A stretch of DNA of 64,000 bases, taken from positions 248,001 through 312,000 of the forward strand of contig CBDCYH010000002.1 in assembly GCA_965224105.1 (NCBI GenBank), written 5' to 3'. Position 1 is the first letter of the stretch. Each line of letters opens with the position of its first letter. The position numbers and the translations under genes are program-made. This DNA is from CBDCYH01 sp965224105. Lineage in GTDB: Bacteria; Bacteroidota; Rhodothermia; Rhodothermales; JABDKH01. Of the stretch, positions 7,668 through 16,566 are shown one piece after another. The notes under the pieces are model-generated. The model was not told the origin of the DNA. It searched no databases and worked only from the letters and a program-made list of their open reading frames with translations.

Positions 7668-9158
7668 ATGAATCTCCTCCTCCTGACAATTGCCGGGTTT
7701 GCCCTAATTGGATGGGAAGCATCCGCGCGCAAGCGCAATCCCCTACTTATGGTTGTTGGGATTGGTGTAGTCGTTTACGCGGTTGTGTCGACAATGATGG
7801 GTGGGAGAGGATTCCTCGCATCGGCATCTTCCGCGAGCATGAGCCTGGGTGCAGGGTTTCTCGCCGCTGCAGCGATCATGATTGCGCGAAAAATCGCAGC
7901 GGTCGGATTGGTGTCGGCAGGCGCCATCATGTTGGTGGTAGCAGGCGTGCTGAAAGCCGTTACCTACTTTCTTGGCTTCTCCGGAATCGATCTGGTCGAT
8001 GGGCAGGCGACCTACTTGATGGAATTGGGGCCGGATGATTCCATCAGAGAGGTTGAGCCTATTCTCGGGAGGCACGACATATCATTCGAACGAGCTTTCC
8101 CGACGGTAAGCCTGGAGGTTGATGAGGACCTGGCCCAGGTATACATCCTCGCCGGATCGGCATCCTCATTTGATGAAGCGCTTGCGGAGCTTCGGGCAGA
8201 TACAGAAAATGTTGACGTTGTAGAGTTGAATAAGTCAGTTGCCCTGGAACCTGTTGAACTAACTGTTGATGCAGAAAGTGAGGCTGGGCAATTTCTTGCA
8301 AACGATCCGCTAGTTGATCAACAATGGGCTGCCAGTGAAATTAATTACAACGAGGTTTATCAGTTGCTGGCCGATGTCGAGCCAACACGCAAAGCTATCG
8401 TTGCGATTCTGGATACCGGAGTTGACGCGAACCACGAAGATCTGGCGACAGTGTTTGGCGAATCGGATGCCACGGCAGATCAGAATGGACACGGAACGCA
8501 CTGCGCTGGAATTGCGGGTGCGGCGACAAACAACGAGAAGGGCATCGCCTCGCTCAACTGGAATGGAGAGTTTGTTGAGGTAACCTCTTACCAGGCGCTC
8601 AACGGATCCGGTATTGGCACCGCTGAAATGATCGCGCAGTCCATCATCGACGCAACCATGGACGGGGCGGATGTGATTTCTCTCTCTCTTGGCGATTATG
8701 CACCGATTGCTCCGAAAGTTGTAACAGATGCGGTTGAACTTGCAATTTCGAACGGTGCTGTTGTGCTCGCGGCAGCCGGGAATTCCAACCGTGACGCATC
8801 CAAGCACATGCCGTCGAACATCAAAGACGTAATAAGCGTGGCCGCGGTTGGACCGGGTCTCAAGAAAGCACCCTTCTCGAACACAAACTCCAAGCTGGCC
8901 AGACCGATAGCCGCTCCAGGTGTTAACATCCTTTCGCTGGAGCCGGGCGGCAAATATGGCAAGAAGAGCGGGACGTCCATGGCTACCCCGATGGTTGCAG
9001 GCCTTGTAGGTGTGATGCGTGCGATCAATCCTAACCTGACCGCTGAGGACATTTATACGGCCCTAAGAGAAACAGGAATGGAGGGAGTGGACATTGAGAA
9101 GACCGGAAGGACGATTCACCCTCGCAAAGCCATTGAGTTTGCTCTAGCCACCCGCTAG
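7668..9158 (+). CDS. Membrane-anchored S8 family serine peptidase (subtilase)
   Basis: A 496-residue protein. Instead of a signal peptide it begins with about four closely spaced hydrophobic segments (residues 1-105). Residues about 113-200 resemble an I9/fervidolysin-like propeptide. The subtilase domain (about 235-490) has the complete catalytic triad in its family motifs: Asp in 'AILDTGVDANHED', His in 'NGHGTHCAGIAG' and Ser in 'GTSMATPMVAGL', plus the oxyanion Asn region 'AAAGNSN'. It is therefore probably an active endopeptidase tethered to the inner membrane. It follows the small gene at 7419 and precedes the fRMsr gene by 71 nt. Four N-terminal membrane segments are unusual for a subtilase. 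Confidence 0.93.
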   Translation: MNLLLLTIAGFALIGWEASARKRNPLLMVVGIGVVVYAVVSTMMGGRGFLASASSASMSLGAGFLAAAAIMIARKIAAVGLVSAGAIMLVVAGVLKAVTYFLGFSGIDLVDGQATYLMELGPDDSIREVEPILGRHDISFERAFPTVSLEVDEDLAQVYILAGSASSFDEALAELRADTENVDVVELNKSVALEPVELTVDAESEAGQFLANDPLVDQQWAASEINYNEVYQLLADVEPTRKAIVAILDTGVDANHEDLATVFGESDATADQNGHGTHCAGIAGAATNNEKGIASLNWNGEFVEVTSYQALNGSGIGTAEMIAQSIIDATMDGADVISLSLGDYAPIAPKVVTDAVELAISNGAVVLAAAGNSNRDASKHMPSNIKDVISVAAVGPGLKKAPFSNTNSKLARPIAAPGVNILSLEPGGKYGKKSGTSMATPMVAGLVGVMRAINPNLTAEDIYTALRETGMEGVDIEKTGRTIHPRKAIEFALATR

Positions 9159-9229
9159 ATTAGTCTTAACATCTCGGCCACTGCCCCGGACCCCTACCTC
9201 CCCTGCCTCTTTGCTCACGAACCTCGGCG

Positions 9230-9721
9230 ATGACCAATCGAGCGTTACAACTCAGCGAAACGTGCAAACGCATCAAGCTGATTCTTGAGGATGAGTCCGA
9301 TTGGATAGCTGCGATGTCAACAGTGGCATGCGAACTGCAGCATGGTATTCCAGAATATCATTGGACAGGTTTCTATCGACGCACGGAACCCGAGTTGCTG
9401 ATTGTTGGGCCATACCAGGGATCACATGGGTGCCTGCGGATTCCTTTTGCCAATGGCGTTTGCGGAGCAGCGGCTCGGACGCGAGAGACACAGATCGTCG
9501 ATGATGTTGATAGTTTTCCCGGCCACATTGCTTGTTCTACCACAACGCGATCAGAGATAGTGGTGCCGGTACTTGATCCAGATGGTTATCTGATGGCAGT
9601 CCTGGATGTAGACTCGGACGAGCCTGCCGCCTTTGACGAGAACGACAGACAACATCTCGAAGAACTCTGCAGTTGGCTGGGTGAGAGATTTAGTCACCGC
9701 GGGTCAGAACAGAACAGGTAG
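9230..9721 (+). CDS. msrC: Free methionine-(R)-sulfoxide reductase (GAF-domain fRMsr)
   Basis: A 163-residue single GAF-domain protein. 'GPYQGSHGCLRIPFANGVCGAA' gives Cys68 and Cys78, and 'FPGHIACSTTTRSEIVVPV' gives Cys102, matching the three conserved cysteines of fRMsr, followed by the 'VLDVDSDEPAAFDE' end of the fold. The enzyme reduces free L-methionine-(R)-sulfoxide to methionine with thioredoxin-type electrons, protecting the cytoplasm from oxidative damage. It has the usual family length and no extra domain. It sits alone between the subtilase and the DUF937/OmpA gene. No visible regulatory element. Confidence 0.93.
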   Translation: MTNRALQLSETCKRIKLILEDESDWIAAMSTVACELQHGIPEYHWTGFYRRTEPELLIVGPYQGSHGCLRIPFANGVCGAAARTRETQIVDDVDSFPGHIACSTTTRSEIVVPVLDPDGYLMAVLDVDSDEPAAFDENDRQHLEELCSWLGERFSHRGSEQNR

Positions 9722-9930
9722 ATGTATCATTTTGCACGGATTCGTTTTCACGGACCTATGTTTTTTATGACTTTATGATATAGAAGAATTGATTTTTGGC
9801 CCGCATCGCTATTCAAGAGAAGTCGCGAATGTCAATGGCACCAAACTTGAAATGCCGCCGGGTGATTGTCTTAATCGACATCATCCGAAAATTTCCCTGA
9901 ACATTTGGGTTACCCCCTAGAATTTAAATT

Positions 9931-11265
9931 ATGTCTTTAAACTTACTTGACGCAGTCAAGGGACACCTTACGGATTCCGTGATTGGCGCGATTGGCGGAG
10001 CGCTTGGAGAATCAACGGAAAGAACCTCATCCGCGATTGGCAGTGTAGTTCCAGCCATTCTCGGTGGATTGATGAAAAAAGCGTCCACTACCCAGGGCTC
10101 AAACGCTCTATTCGAAATGATCAAGGACAACGATGGGAGTGTGCTTGATGATCTCGGCGGATTGTTCAACGCGAGCAATTTGCAACAAACACTAAACACC
10201 GGATCAAAATCTATCGGCAATATCTTCGGCAGCGGAGGTTTGCAGTCCATTATTGATTCGATTACCCGGTCAACTGGTCTGGGTGGTAAATCTCTTTCCT
10301 CACTGTTTTCGATGTTGGCTCCCGTGGTGCTGGGCGTCCTTGGACGTCAGCGCAGACGAGGTGGACTCGACGCGGCTGGGATTGCCAAACTGTTGATGGG
10401 ACAGGGATCGCACCTGAAGAAGGCACTCCCAGCGGCCCTGTTTAGTTCGCTAGGTCTCGGCAGTTTCGATACCAACCGGAACGACGACAGGCCGTCTCGA
10501 ACGGTGGACCGGACTGTGACGACACAGCAGAGTAGCTCCGGCCTGAGGTGGCTTTTGCCGCTGGCGCTCCTTGCACTTCTGGCGATCGTGGCTTGGCCAT
10601 ACCTGAAAAACATGGGCCAAAGAGCTGGCGAAGCCGCTGGAGATGCTGCATCGGCAGCCGTTGATGCCGCTGGTGATGCTGCGGGAGCGGTTGGCGACGC
10701 AGCAGGTGCTGCAGTCGATGCGGCCGGCGATGCAGTTGAAGCCGTTGGCGATGCAGCTGGCGCAGCTGTCGACGCAACCGGAGAAGCTATCGGCGACGCG
10801 GCAAACTGGGTTGCGAGCATGTTCGACTACGAAAACGGTCCGACCTACTCCGATCTCAACCTGCCAGACGGCAGCACGCTTGCCAATTTCGTTACGTTCC
10901 TACGAACCGGTACGGATGCGAGCAGGACGTTCACCCTCGAGCAGGTGAAGTTTGAGTCAGGATCAGCGGTCTTGACTGCAGATTCGCGGGCACAACTCGA
11001 CAACGTCGTGCGGATCATGAACGCTTACGACCAAATCAAGGTTGAGCTGCAAGGACACACCGATAACACTGGCAACACAGATACCAACGTGGGCCTCTCC
11101 GGCGCCAGAGCAAACTCGGTGCGACAGTACCTGATCGACCAGGGCATCGATGCCGATCGCCTAACAGCAGTTGGGTATGGATCAGCGCAACCCGTCGCTT
11201 CTAACGACACGCCAGAAGGCCGTCGCAAGAATCGACGAACCGACGTCCGCGTCACTCAAAAATAG
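9931..11265 (+). CDS. DUF937 / Ala-Gly-Asp repeat / OmpA-like domain protein
   Basis: A 444-residue protein with three parts. Residues 1-165 match the DUF937 (YidB-like) pattern: small helices rich in Gly/Ser and 'SAIGSVVPAILGGLMKKAS'. One membrane segment 'WLLPLALLALLAIVAW' follows at about 207-222. Residues 231-290 are a low-complexity run of units such as AAGDA, AVGDAAGAAV and VDAAGDA. The C-terminus (about 325-444) is a full OmpA peptidoglycan-binding domain: 'FESGSAVLTADSRAQLDNV', 'ELQGHTDNTGNTDTNVGLS' and 'RRKNRRTDVRV'. A protein anchored in the inner membrane, with a periplasmic spacer and a wall-binding end, is the simplest topology. The upstream gap (9722-9930) has no Shine-Dalgarno but an A/T-rich leader, as usual in Bacteroidota. 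Confidence 0.9.
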   Translation: MSLNLLDAVKGHLTDSVIGAIGGALGESTERTSSAIGSVVPAILGGLMKKASTTQGSNALFEMIKDNDGSVLDDLGGLFNASNLQQTLNTGSKSIGNIFGSGGLQSIIDSITRSTGLGGKSLSSLFSMLAPVVLGVLGRQRRRGGLDAAGIAKLLMGQGSHLKKALPAALFSSLGLGSFDTNRNDDRPSRTVDRTVTTQQSSSGLRWLLPLALLALLAIVAWPYLKNMGQRAGEAAGDAASAAVDAAGDAAGAVGDAAGAAVDAAGDAVEAVGDAAGAAVDATGEAIGDAANWVASMFDYENGPTYSDLNLPDGSTLANFVTFLRTGTDASRTFTLEQVKFESGSAVLTADSRAQLDNVVRIMNAYDQIKVELQGHTDNTGNTDTNVGLSGARANSVRQYLIDQGIDADRLTAVGYGSAQPVASNDTPEGRRKNRRTDVRVTQK

Positions 11266-11288
11266 GAGCCCCATTAAGGGTAAAAACG

Positions 11289-11320
11289 AGCGGCTGGCCA
11301 CCTGGTCAGCCGCTTTTTTT
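11289..11320 (+). terminator. Rho-independent terminator after the OmpA-like gene
   Basis: AGCGGCTGGCC and GGTCAGCCGCT form an 11-pair stem (one G-U) with a 4-nt loop, followed by seven T. It ends 55 nt past the stop codon at 11265 and isolates this gene from the next amidohydrolase. Confidence 0.9.
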
Positions 11321-11404
11321 GTTTTCAAGCATTAATATTCTACAACCAAGTGCTAATTTTTTCGCACATTATGTCTGATCCGGTTTAACAAGCCCAATAC
11401 CCCC

Positions 11405-12769
11405 ATGCGAATCTCTCGAATTCCTGCCCAGCGCCAATCGTGGACAGCTGCTATGATTGCCCTTCTGTTGACAGCGTCTACTTGCGACACAACGCAGTCG
11501 CAGAACCCAGATGGAATAACTGCCATTACCAACGTAAATGTTGTTGATGTTGCCAACGGTGCTATTGTGCCTAACTCGACAGTTGTAATCGATGGCGACA
11601 GAATTATCGAGGTCGGCGCCTCTGTTAATGTACCAGACGGTGTAACGTTGGTCGATGGAACGGACAAATTCCTAATCCCCGGTTTGGCCGAGATGCATGG
11701 ACACATACCGAATCCGTCCACCAACAGCCAGGAGGATATCGACGAAACATTGTTCCTTTATGTGGCCAACGGGATAACGACGGTGCGGGGGATGCTCGGC
11801 TGGAATGGGCAACTCGATCTACGCGAACGAGCCGCCCGGAATGAGATGGTTTCTCCAATGCTGTACCTTGCCGGCCCTTCGTTTAACGGGACATCTGTCA
11901 GTTCCCCAGAGCAGGCCGTCGGAATGGTTGAAAGACAAGTCGCGGAGGGCTGGGACCTACTAAAAATCCATCCAGGTCTTACGCTAGCTGAATTCAACGC
12001 AGTAGCAGATAAGGCCAACGAGCTTGGCATCAGATTCGGAGGACACGTGCCTGCCGAAGTTGGCTTGGCTCATGCACTGGCGAAAGGTCAGGAGACATTT
12101 GATCACATTGACGGCTACAACATCGCCGTCGATGGAACCGAAGGTCCTCTCGATGAGACAAAGTTGGCGCAGTTTGTCGAGGCCACAAAAGAAGCCGGTG
12201 CGCTTGCAGTCCCCACAATGGTTTTGTGGGAGGCGCTCTATGGTTTACCCAGCGTTGACGAGGCTATGGGTTACGCTGAGCTACAGTATGTCTCAAACAA
12301 CACGCGTGAATCGTGGCGCTCGAGACTGGAACGAACGAAAAACAATCCCGGGTACGATCGGCTGACTGCTGAGATTGTCATTGATAACCGAATGAGAATC
12401 CTCAAAGCCTTGAGCGACGCTGGAGCAGGAATTTTGATGGGAACAGATTCTCCGCAACTTTTTAGTGTTCCTGGATTCTCACTGCATCGCGAAGTACAAA
12501 CCATGGCGCGTGCTGGAATGAGTCCACTTCAAGTTCTACAGTCGGGGACAATCGCCGTCGGGGAATATTTCTCAGAATCGGATACGTTCGGGCAAGTTGC
12601 ACAGGGTCACAGAGCAGACCTCGTGCTCCTCAATGCCAACCCGCTTGAAAGTGTTGACAACCTGCAGAGTATTCAGGGAGTTGTCCTCCGTGGTAAGTGG
12701 CTATCAAAAGATGATATCGACAGAAGGCTCGATGCGATAGCAGACAGACATAGCGGGACTGCGCAGTAA
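11405..12769 (+). CDS. Exported metal-dependent amidohydrolase
   Basis: A 454-residue protein with an N-terminal hydrophobic segment ('AAMIALLLTASTC') that may be a signal peptide; the Cys is in a poor lipobox (T at -1). The imidazolonepropionase-like amidohydrolase fold is clear: 'FLIPGLAEMHGHI' (HxH metal pair), 'DLLKIHPGLTLAEF' (possible carboxylated Lys), 'GIRFGGHVPAE', 'GQETFDHIDGYN' and 'GILMGTDSPQLF' (catalytic Asp), ending 'GHRADLVLLNANPLE'. Such periplasmic enzymes are often Xaa-Pro or Xaa-Arg dipeptidase-like. A terminator separates it from the OmpA gene. Substrate is unknown. Confidence 0.88.
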   Translation: MRISRIPAQRQSWTAAMIALLLTASTCDTTQSQNPDGITAITNVNVVDVANGAIVPNSTVVIDGDRIIEVGASVNVPDGVTLVDGTDKFLIPGLAEMHGHIPNPSTNSQEDIDETLFLYVANGITTVRGMLGWNGQLDLRERAARNEMVSPMLYLAGPSFNGTSVSSPEQAVGMVERQVAEGWDLLKIHPGLTLAEFNAVADKANELGIRFGGHVPAEVGLAHALAKGQETFDHIDGYNIAVDGTEGPLDETKLAQFVEATKEAGALAVPTMVLWEALYGLPSVDEAMGYAELQYVSNNTRESWRSRLERTKNNPGYDRLTAEIVIDNRMRILKALSDAGAGILMGTDSPQLFSVPGFSLHREVQTMARAGMSPLQVLQSGTIAVGEYFSESDTFGQVAQGHRADLVLLNANPLESVDNLQSIQGVVLRGKWLSKDDIDRRLDAIADRHSGTAQ

Positions 12770-12834
12770 CCCTCCAAAGCGTAGCAATTCACTTTGCCGC
12801 ATTCGTATCATAGGCGTAACGATCGGGCCTATGA

Positions 12835-13539
12835 ATGAAACTATATGTCGGCACATCTGGATTTAGCTACAAAGAGTGGAAGGGGCCGTTCTATCCGGAG
12901 AAAATATCCGGCTCCAAAATGCTGGAGTTCTATTCCGGTCAGCTGAATTCGGTAGAGATCAACAATACGTTCTATCGAATGCCGAAACCCGAGGTCGTGG
13001 AGAAATGGGCAGCGACCGTCCCAAGTGGGTTCCGCTTCATCCTCAAGGCGTCACGTCGCATTACGCACTTCAAGCGTTTGAAAGAAGCCAGTGAGCCAAC
13101 AAGTTATATGCTTACGCTCGCAAACGGACTGGATAAAAAACTGGGCGCCATCCTGTTTCAGCTCCCGCCAAATTTCAGGAAGGACATCGATCGTCTGCAA
13201 ACTTTTGTGGACGCTCTGCCCCCAAAAACCAGAGGAGCTTTTGAGTTCAGGCATGCGTCCTGGTTCGACGGAGAGGCGAACCAACTCCTCGCAAAACGCG
13301 GTTTGTCTCTTTGCACAGCTGATACCGGGGATGAGGATTGGACGCCCGAGCTTAGCGAGGCAAACTGGGGTTACATCAGACTCCGCCAAGCTGCGTACAC
13401 GAAAAAGCAACTCGCGACATGGCATAATCGGATCACGGATAAGAACTGGAAACACTGTTTCGTGTTCTTCAAACACGAGGACGACGGTGCTGGGCCGAAC
13501 ATGGCGCGACAGTTTCTTGACATGAATCCCCCGCAATGA
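12835..13539 (+). CDS. DUF72 domain-containing protein
   Basis: A 234-residue protein beginning 'MKLYVGTSGFSYKEWKGPFYP', the hallmark start of DUF72 (YecE-like TIM-barrel) proteins, with 'FYSGQLNSVEINNTFYRMP', 'FRFILKASRRITHFKRLK' and 'FEFRHASWF' following. It is of normal family length. The biochemical role of the family is unknown; no catalytic claim can be made. Its stop overlaps the ATG of the GNAT gene by 4 nt, so the two are co-translated. Confidence 0.93.
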   Translation: MKLYVGTSGFSYKEWKGPFYPEKISGSKMLEFYSGQLNSVEINNTFYRMPKPEVVEKWAATVPSGFRFILKASRRITHFKRLKEASEPTSYMLTLANGLDKKLGAILFQLPPNFRKDIDRLQTFVDALPPKTRGAFEFRHASWFDGEANQLLAKRGLSLCTADTGDEDWTPELSEANWGYIRLRQAAYTKKQLATWHNRITDKNWKHCFVFFKHEDDGAGPNMARQFLDMNPPQ

Positions 13540-14123
13540 AAAAGCCGCGCCCAACGACACTGGCAGGCGACCTGGTAACACTGCGACCGCTCGAAAGAAG
13601 TGACGTCGATGGCCTACTGGAAATTGCGCTCGATCCGAACCTGTGGAAATGGACAGGCTCGATCATCACGTCGAGAGCGGACCTACTGGAGTATATCGAC
13701 GCCGCGCTTCATGATCGAGAATCAGGAAACGCAATCCCGTTTGCGATCTGTTTGACGGAGGGCTTAAAACCAGTTGGCAGTACCCGCTATGCAAACATTT
13801 CCGTTCGGGACTCGCGTCTAGAAATAGGTTGGACGTGGTTGGGCGCTGCATTTCAAAGAACCGGTATCAACACACAGGCGAAACGGCTACTCCTCACTCA
13901 CGCTTTCGAACTCCTGGGATGTAAACGTGTCGAGCTAAAGACACATAGCAACAACCTCAAATCCAGGCAGGCCATGCGCCGAATCGGGGCTGTTGAGGAG
14001 GGCACGCTCCGGAATCACATGCTTTTTCGGGACGGACTAAATCGGGATACCGTTTTCTATAGTATCATTGACTCGGAGTGGCCATCTGTAAAGAAAATTA
14101 TCGCCGGGCTTGAAGCTCGATAA
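13536..14123 (+). CDS. GNAT family N-acetyltransferase (RimJ/RimL-like)
   Basis: A 195-residue protein. 'LVTLRPLERSDVDGLLEIA' is the RimJ/RimL-type start, 'RLEIGWTWLGAAFQRTGINTQAKRLLLTHAFELLG' covers the acetyl-CoA-binding region, and 'NNLKSRQAMRRIGAVEEG' is the common SxxxxxxGF-like C-terminal motif. It probably transfers an acetyl group to an amine of a protein or small molecule. ATGA overlap with the DUF72 gene and a 3-nt gap to the next amidohydrolase suggest one transcription unit. Substrate unknown. Confidence 0.9.
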   Translation: MKKPRPTTLAGDLVTLRPLERSDVDGLLEIALDPNLWKWTGSIITSRADLLEYIDAALHDRESGNAIPFAICLTEGLKPVGSTRYANISVRDSRLEIGWTWLGAAFQRTGINTQAKRLLLTHAFELLGCKRVELKTHSNNLKSRQAMRRIGAVEEGTLRNHMLFRDGLNRDTVFYSIIDSEWPSVKKIIAGLEAR

Positions 14124-14126
14124 TCC

Positions 14127-15413
14127 ATGAAAACAATTTCCTCCCTCCTCCCCGGAATCTTTACTGCAGTCTTCTTCTGTACTTTCGCAATACCCGCTGC
14201 CTCACAATCTACCTTTGTTCTCGAGGCCGACAATCTGTTTGACGGAACCGACCTGCATCACAATTGGTCGGTAATCATCAACGGAAATCGCATTTCAACC
14301 GTTGGACCGTCGGATCAAATCGAAAGTCCAGAGTCGGCAGTGGTGCTTTCCTTCACGGACGCAACGATTCTTCCAGGTTTAATCGAGGGACACTCGCACG
14401 TCTTGCTTCATCCATACGACGAAACATCGTGGAACGACCAGGTCCTGGTAGAATCGGAGGCTGAGCGCGTCGCCAGAGGAGTCAATCACCTCCGCAAAAC
14501 CCTGGAGGCTGGCTTCACGACTATTCGCGACCTGGGCTCCGAAGGGGCAGGTTACGCCGACGTAGGCTTGAAGACGACGGTTGAGAAGAACATAATCCCG
14601 GGGCCGCGGATGATCGTTAGCGGCCGAGCCATTGTGGCAACCGGAAGTTACGGTCCGAAGGGCTTCCACTCAGGAGTGCGCGTTCCACTGGGAGCGGAAG
14701 CAGCGGATGGAGCCAGGCTCCAAGCCGTTACGCGCGATCAAATCGGAAAGGGAGCAGATTTTATTAAAGTCTACGCCGACTATCGGTGGGGTCCCGGAGG
14801 AACCGCCGAGCCAACCTTTTCTGAAGACGAGCTGTCATTAATCGTTGCAACCGCCAAATCAAGTGGGAGGCAGACCGTGGCGCATGCATCATCACCCGAA
14901 GGAATGCGTCGAGCGATCCTTGCTGGCGTCACGTCCATCGAGCATGGGGATGATGGCACGCAGGAAATCTGGGACTTGATGAAGGAAAAAGGAGTCGTTC
15001 TTTATCCGACTATTGCAGCCGGATATTCTATCAGCACGTACAATGGCTGGGATCCATCAACAGATGAACCACCCCGTGTTAAAAATAAGGCGCAGTCGTT
15101 TCGGGAGGCAGTGAGGGCTGGTGTTACAATCGGCATGGGTGGCGACGTCGGCGTCTATCCGCATGGGGAAAACGCGCTCGAAATGGAACTGATGGTAAAC
15201 TACGGAATGACGCCGTTGGAGGTGCTGAGATCGGCAACTTCCGTTAACGCCGACACCTTCGAGCTTGCCTCGAGCATCGGCAGGATCAAACCTGGCTTAC
15301 TCGCAGACATCGTCGTTGTGAGCGGCAACCCGATAGACGACGTCACAGCCATCCGAGATGTGCTGGTCGTAATCAAAGACGGAGAAATCATCGTGGACAA
15401 CAGGGAGAGATAA
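14127..15413 (+). CDS. Secreted metal-dependent amidohydrolase
   Basis: A 428-residue protein with a good Sec signal peptide: basic start, 'SLLPGIFTAVFFCTFAIPAASQS' with probable cleavage after Ala-Ser or nearby. The amidohydrolase core has 'ATILPGLIEGHSHVLL' (HxH), 'DFIKVYADY' (candidate carboxylated Lys), 'TVAHASSPEGM' and 'SIEHGDDG' (two His ligands) and 'GMGGDVGVYPHG' (Asp). It resembles the Xaa-Pro/imidazolonepropionase-like secreted amidohydrolases. It lies directly after the GNAT gene and 1 nt before the PLP enzyme, so it belongs to the 12835-16566 run. It is a paralogue, not a close copy, of the enzyme at 11405. Confidence 0.9.
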   Translation: MKTISSLLPGIFTAVFFCTFAIPAASQSTFVLEADNLFDGTDLHHNWSVIINGNRISTVGPSDQIESPESAVVLSFTDATILPGLIEGHSHVLLHPYDETSWNDQVLVESEAERVARGVNHLRKTLEAGFTTIRDLGSEGAGYADVGLKTTVEKNIIPGPRMIVSGRAIVATGSYGPKGFHSGVRVPLGAEAADGARLQAVTRDQIGKGADFIKVYADYRWGPGGTAEPTFSEDELSLIVATAKSSGRQTVAHASSPEGMRRAILAGVTSIEHGDDGTQEIWDLMKEKGVVLYPTIAAGYSISTYNGWDPSTDEPPRVKNKAQSFREAVRAGVTIGMGGDVGVYPHGENALEMELMVNYGMTPLEVLRSATSVNADTFELASSIGRIKPGLLADIVVVSGNPIDDVTAIRDVLVVIKDGEIIVDNRER

Positions 15414-15414
15414 T

Positions 15415-16566
15415 ATGCCTGCTCATCAGCCCGAAGAATCCGCCGTTCGGAGAGAGACGCGTTGCATTCATCTTGGCGGCCGTGACGAAGTCGCAGTTAG
15501 TCCCCCCATCCAGCTTTCAACGACGTTCCGGCGCAATGCCGACGGGACTTATCCGTCCGAATTCATCTACACGCGGGAGAAGAATCCGACCAGGGATGCG
15601 TTGGAGAAAAGCCTGGCGATCCTGGAAAACGGTCGGGCAGGTTTGTGTTTTGCGTCAGGATCTGCGGCAACGCTCGCGATTGTTCACGCGCTCAAACCGG
15701 GAGATCATATACTTGCTCCGGCAGACATGTATTACGGATGCAAACAGATCTTCAGCGACCTCTATGCTCGCTGGGGTCTTGGGTGTACGTTTATAGATAT
15801 GACCAACGTACAGAAGGTATCATCATCCGTTCAAGCGAACACGAAGTTGTTGTGGCTCGAATCACCCTCGAATCCCATGTTGGGGATTTGTGACATCGAA
15901 CGTCTTGCGAAGCTTGGCCGAGGAATGAATATCACGGTGCTGGTAGACAACACCTGGTCCACCCCAATGGCGACACGACCACTCGACCTCGGCGCGGACG
16001 TCGTGCTGCATTCTTCGACTAAATACCTGGGTGGACATTCGGATGTCCTTGGTGGCGTCCTGGTGTTCAAAGATGCAGGGACAGAATTATTCGAACGCGT
16101 GCTAATGTATCAAAAGAAAGGCGGTGGTGTCCCTTCGCCATTCGACTGCTGGCTCATCCGGCGGAGCCTGGCAACGCTGGCTGTTCGATTTCAAAAGCAG
16201 GCAGAAACCGCGAACAAAGTTGCTGATTTCCTGGATCGTCAACAGGCGATTACCCATGTGTTATACCCGGGCTTGCCCGCACATCCGAATCATCAGATCG
16301 CAAATTCCCAAATGGACAACTTCGGTGCGATGATTTCCATAAGAGTGCGTGGTGGTCAGGACGCGGCGATGCAGTTAGCGGGGGGCCTGGAACTCTTCAC
16401 ACGCGCGACCAGCCTTGGAGGAGTGGAATCACTGGTCGAGCACCGTGCCTCCGTTGAGGGTCCGACAACAAATACGCCATCAGATTTGCTGAGGTTGTCG
16501 ATCGGCCTTGAACATCCGGACGACCTTCTCGCAGACCTGCGCCAGGCCTTGCACAATCTCGCCTAA
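15415..16566 (+). CDS. Trans-sulfuration PLP enzyme (cystathionine gamma-synthase/beta-lyase family)
   Basis: A 383-residue Cys/Met-metabolism PLP enzyme. 'ETRCIHLGGRDEVAVSPPIQLSTTF' and 'EFIYTREKNPTRDALEKSLAILE' are the typical N-terminal motifs; 'VLVDNTWSTPMATRPLDLGADVV' and 'HSSTKYLGGHSDVLGG' contain the cofactor-binding Asp and Lys. The C-terminus 'TSLGGVESLVEHRAS' and 'RLSIGLEHPDDLLADL' is also canonical. Members interconvert cystathionine, homocysteine, cysteine and their precursors; the exact one cannot be settled by eye. It ends immediately against the convergent phosphohexomutase gene with no intergenic space. Confidence 0.93.
   Translation: MPAHQPEESAVRRETRCIHLGGRDEVAVSPPIQLSTTFRRNADGTYPSEFIYTREKNPTRDALEKSLAILENGRAGLCFASGSAATLAIVHALKPGDHILAPADMYYGCKQIFSDLYARWGLGCTFIDMTNVQKVSSSVQANTKLLWLESPSNPMLGICDIERLAKLGRGMNITVLVDNTWSTPMATRPLDLGADVVLHSSTKYLGGHSDVLGGVLVFKDAGTELFERVLMYQKKGGGVPSPFDCWLIRRSLATLAVRFQKQAETANKVADFLDRQQAITHVLYPGLPAHPNHQIANSQMDNFGAMISIRVRGGQDAAMQLAGGLELFTRATSLGGVESLVEHRASVEGPTTNTPSDLLRLSIGLEHPDDLLADLRQALHNLA

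Noticed and set aside
10347..10820. 157-codon minus-strand frame rich in Ala/Ser/Pro
   Set aside because: It is the antisense of the Ala-Gly-Asp repeat of the OmpA-type protein; its repetitive sequence reflects the repeat, not a gene.
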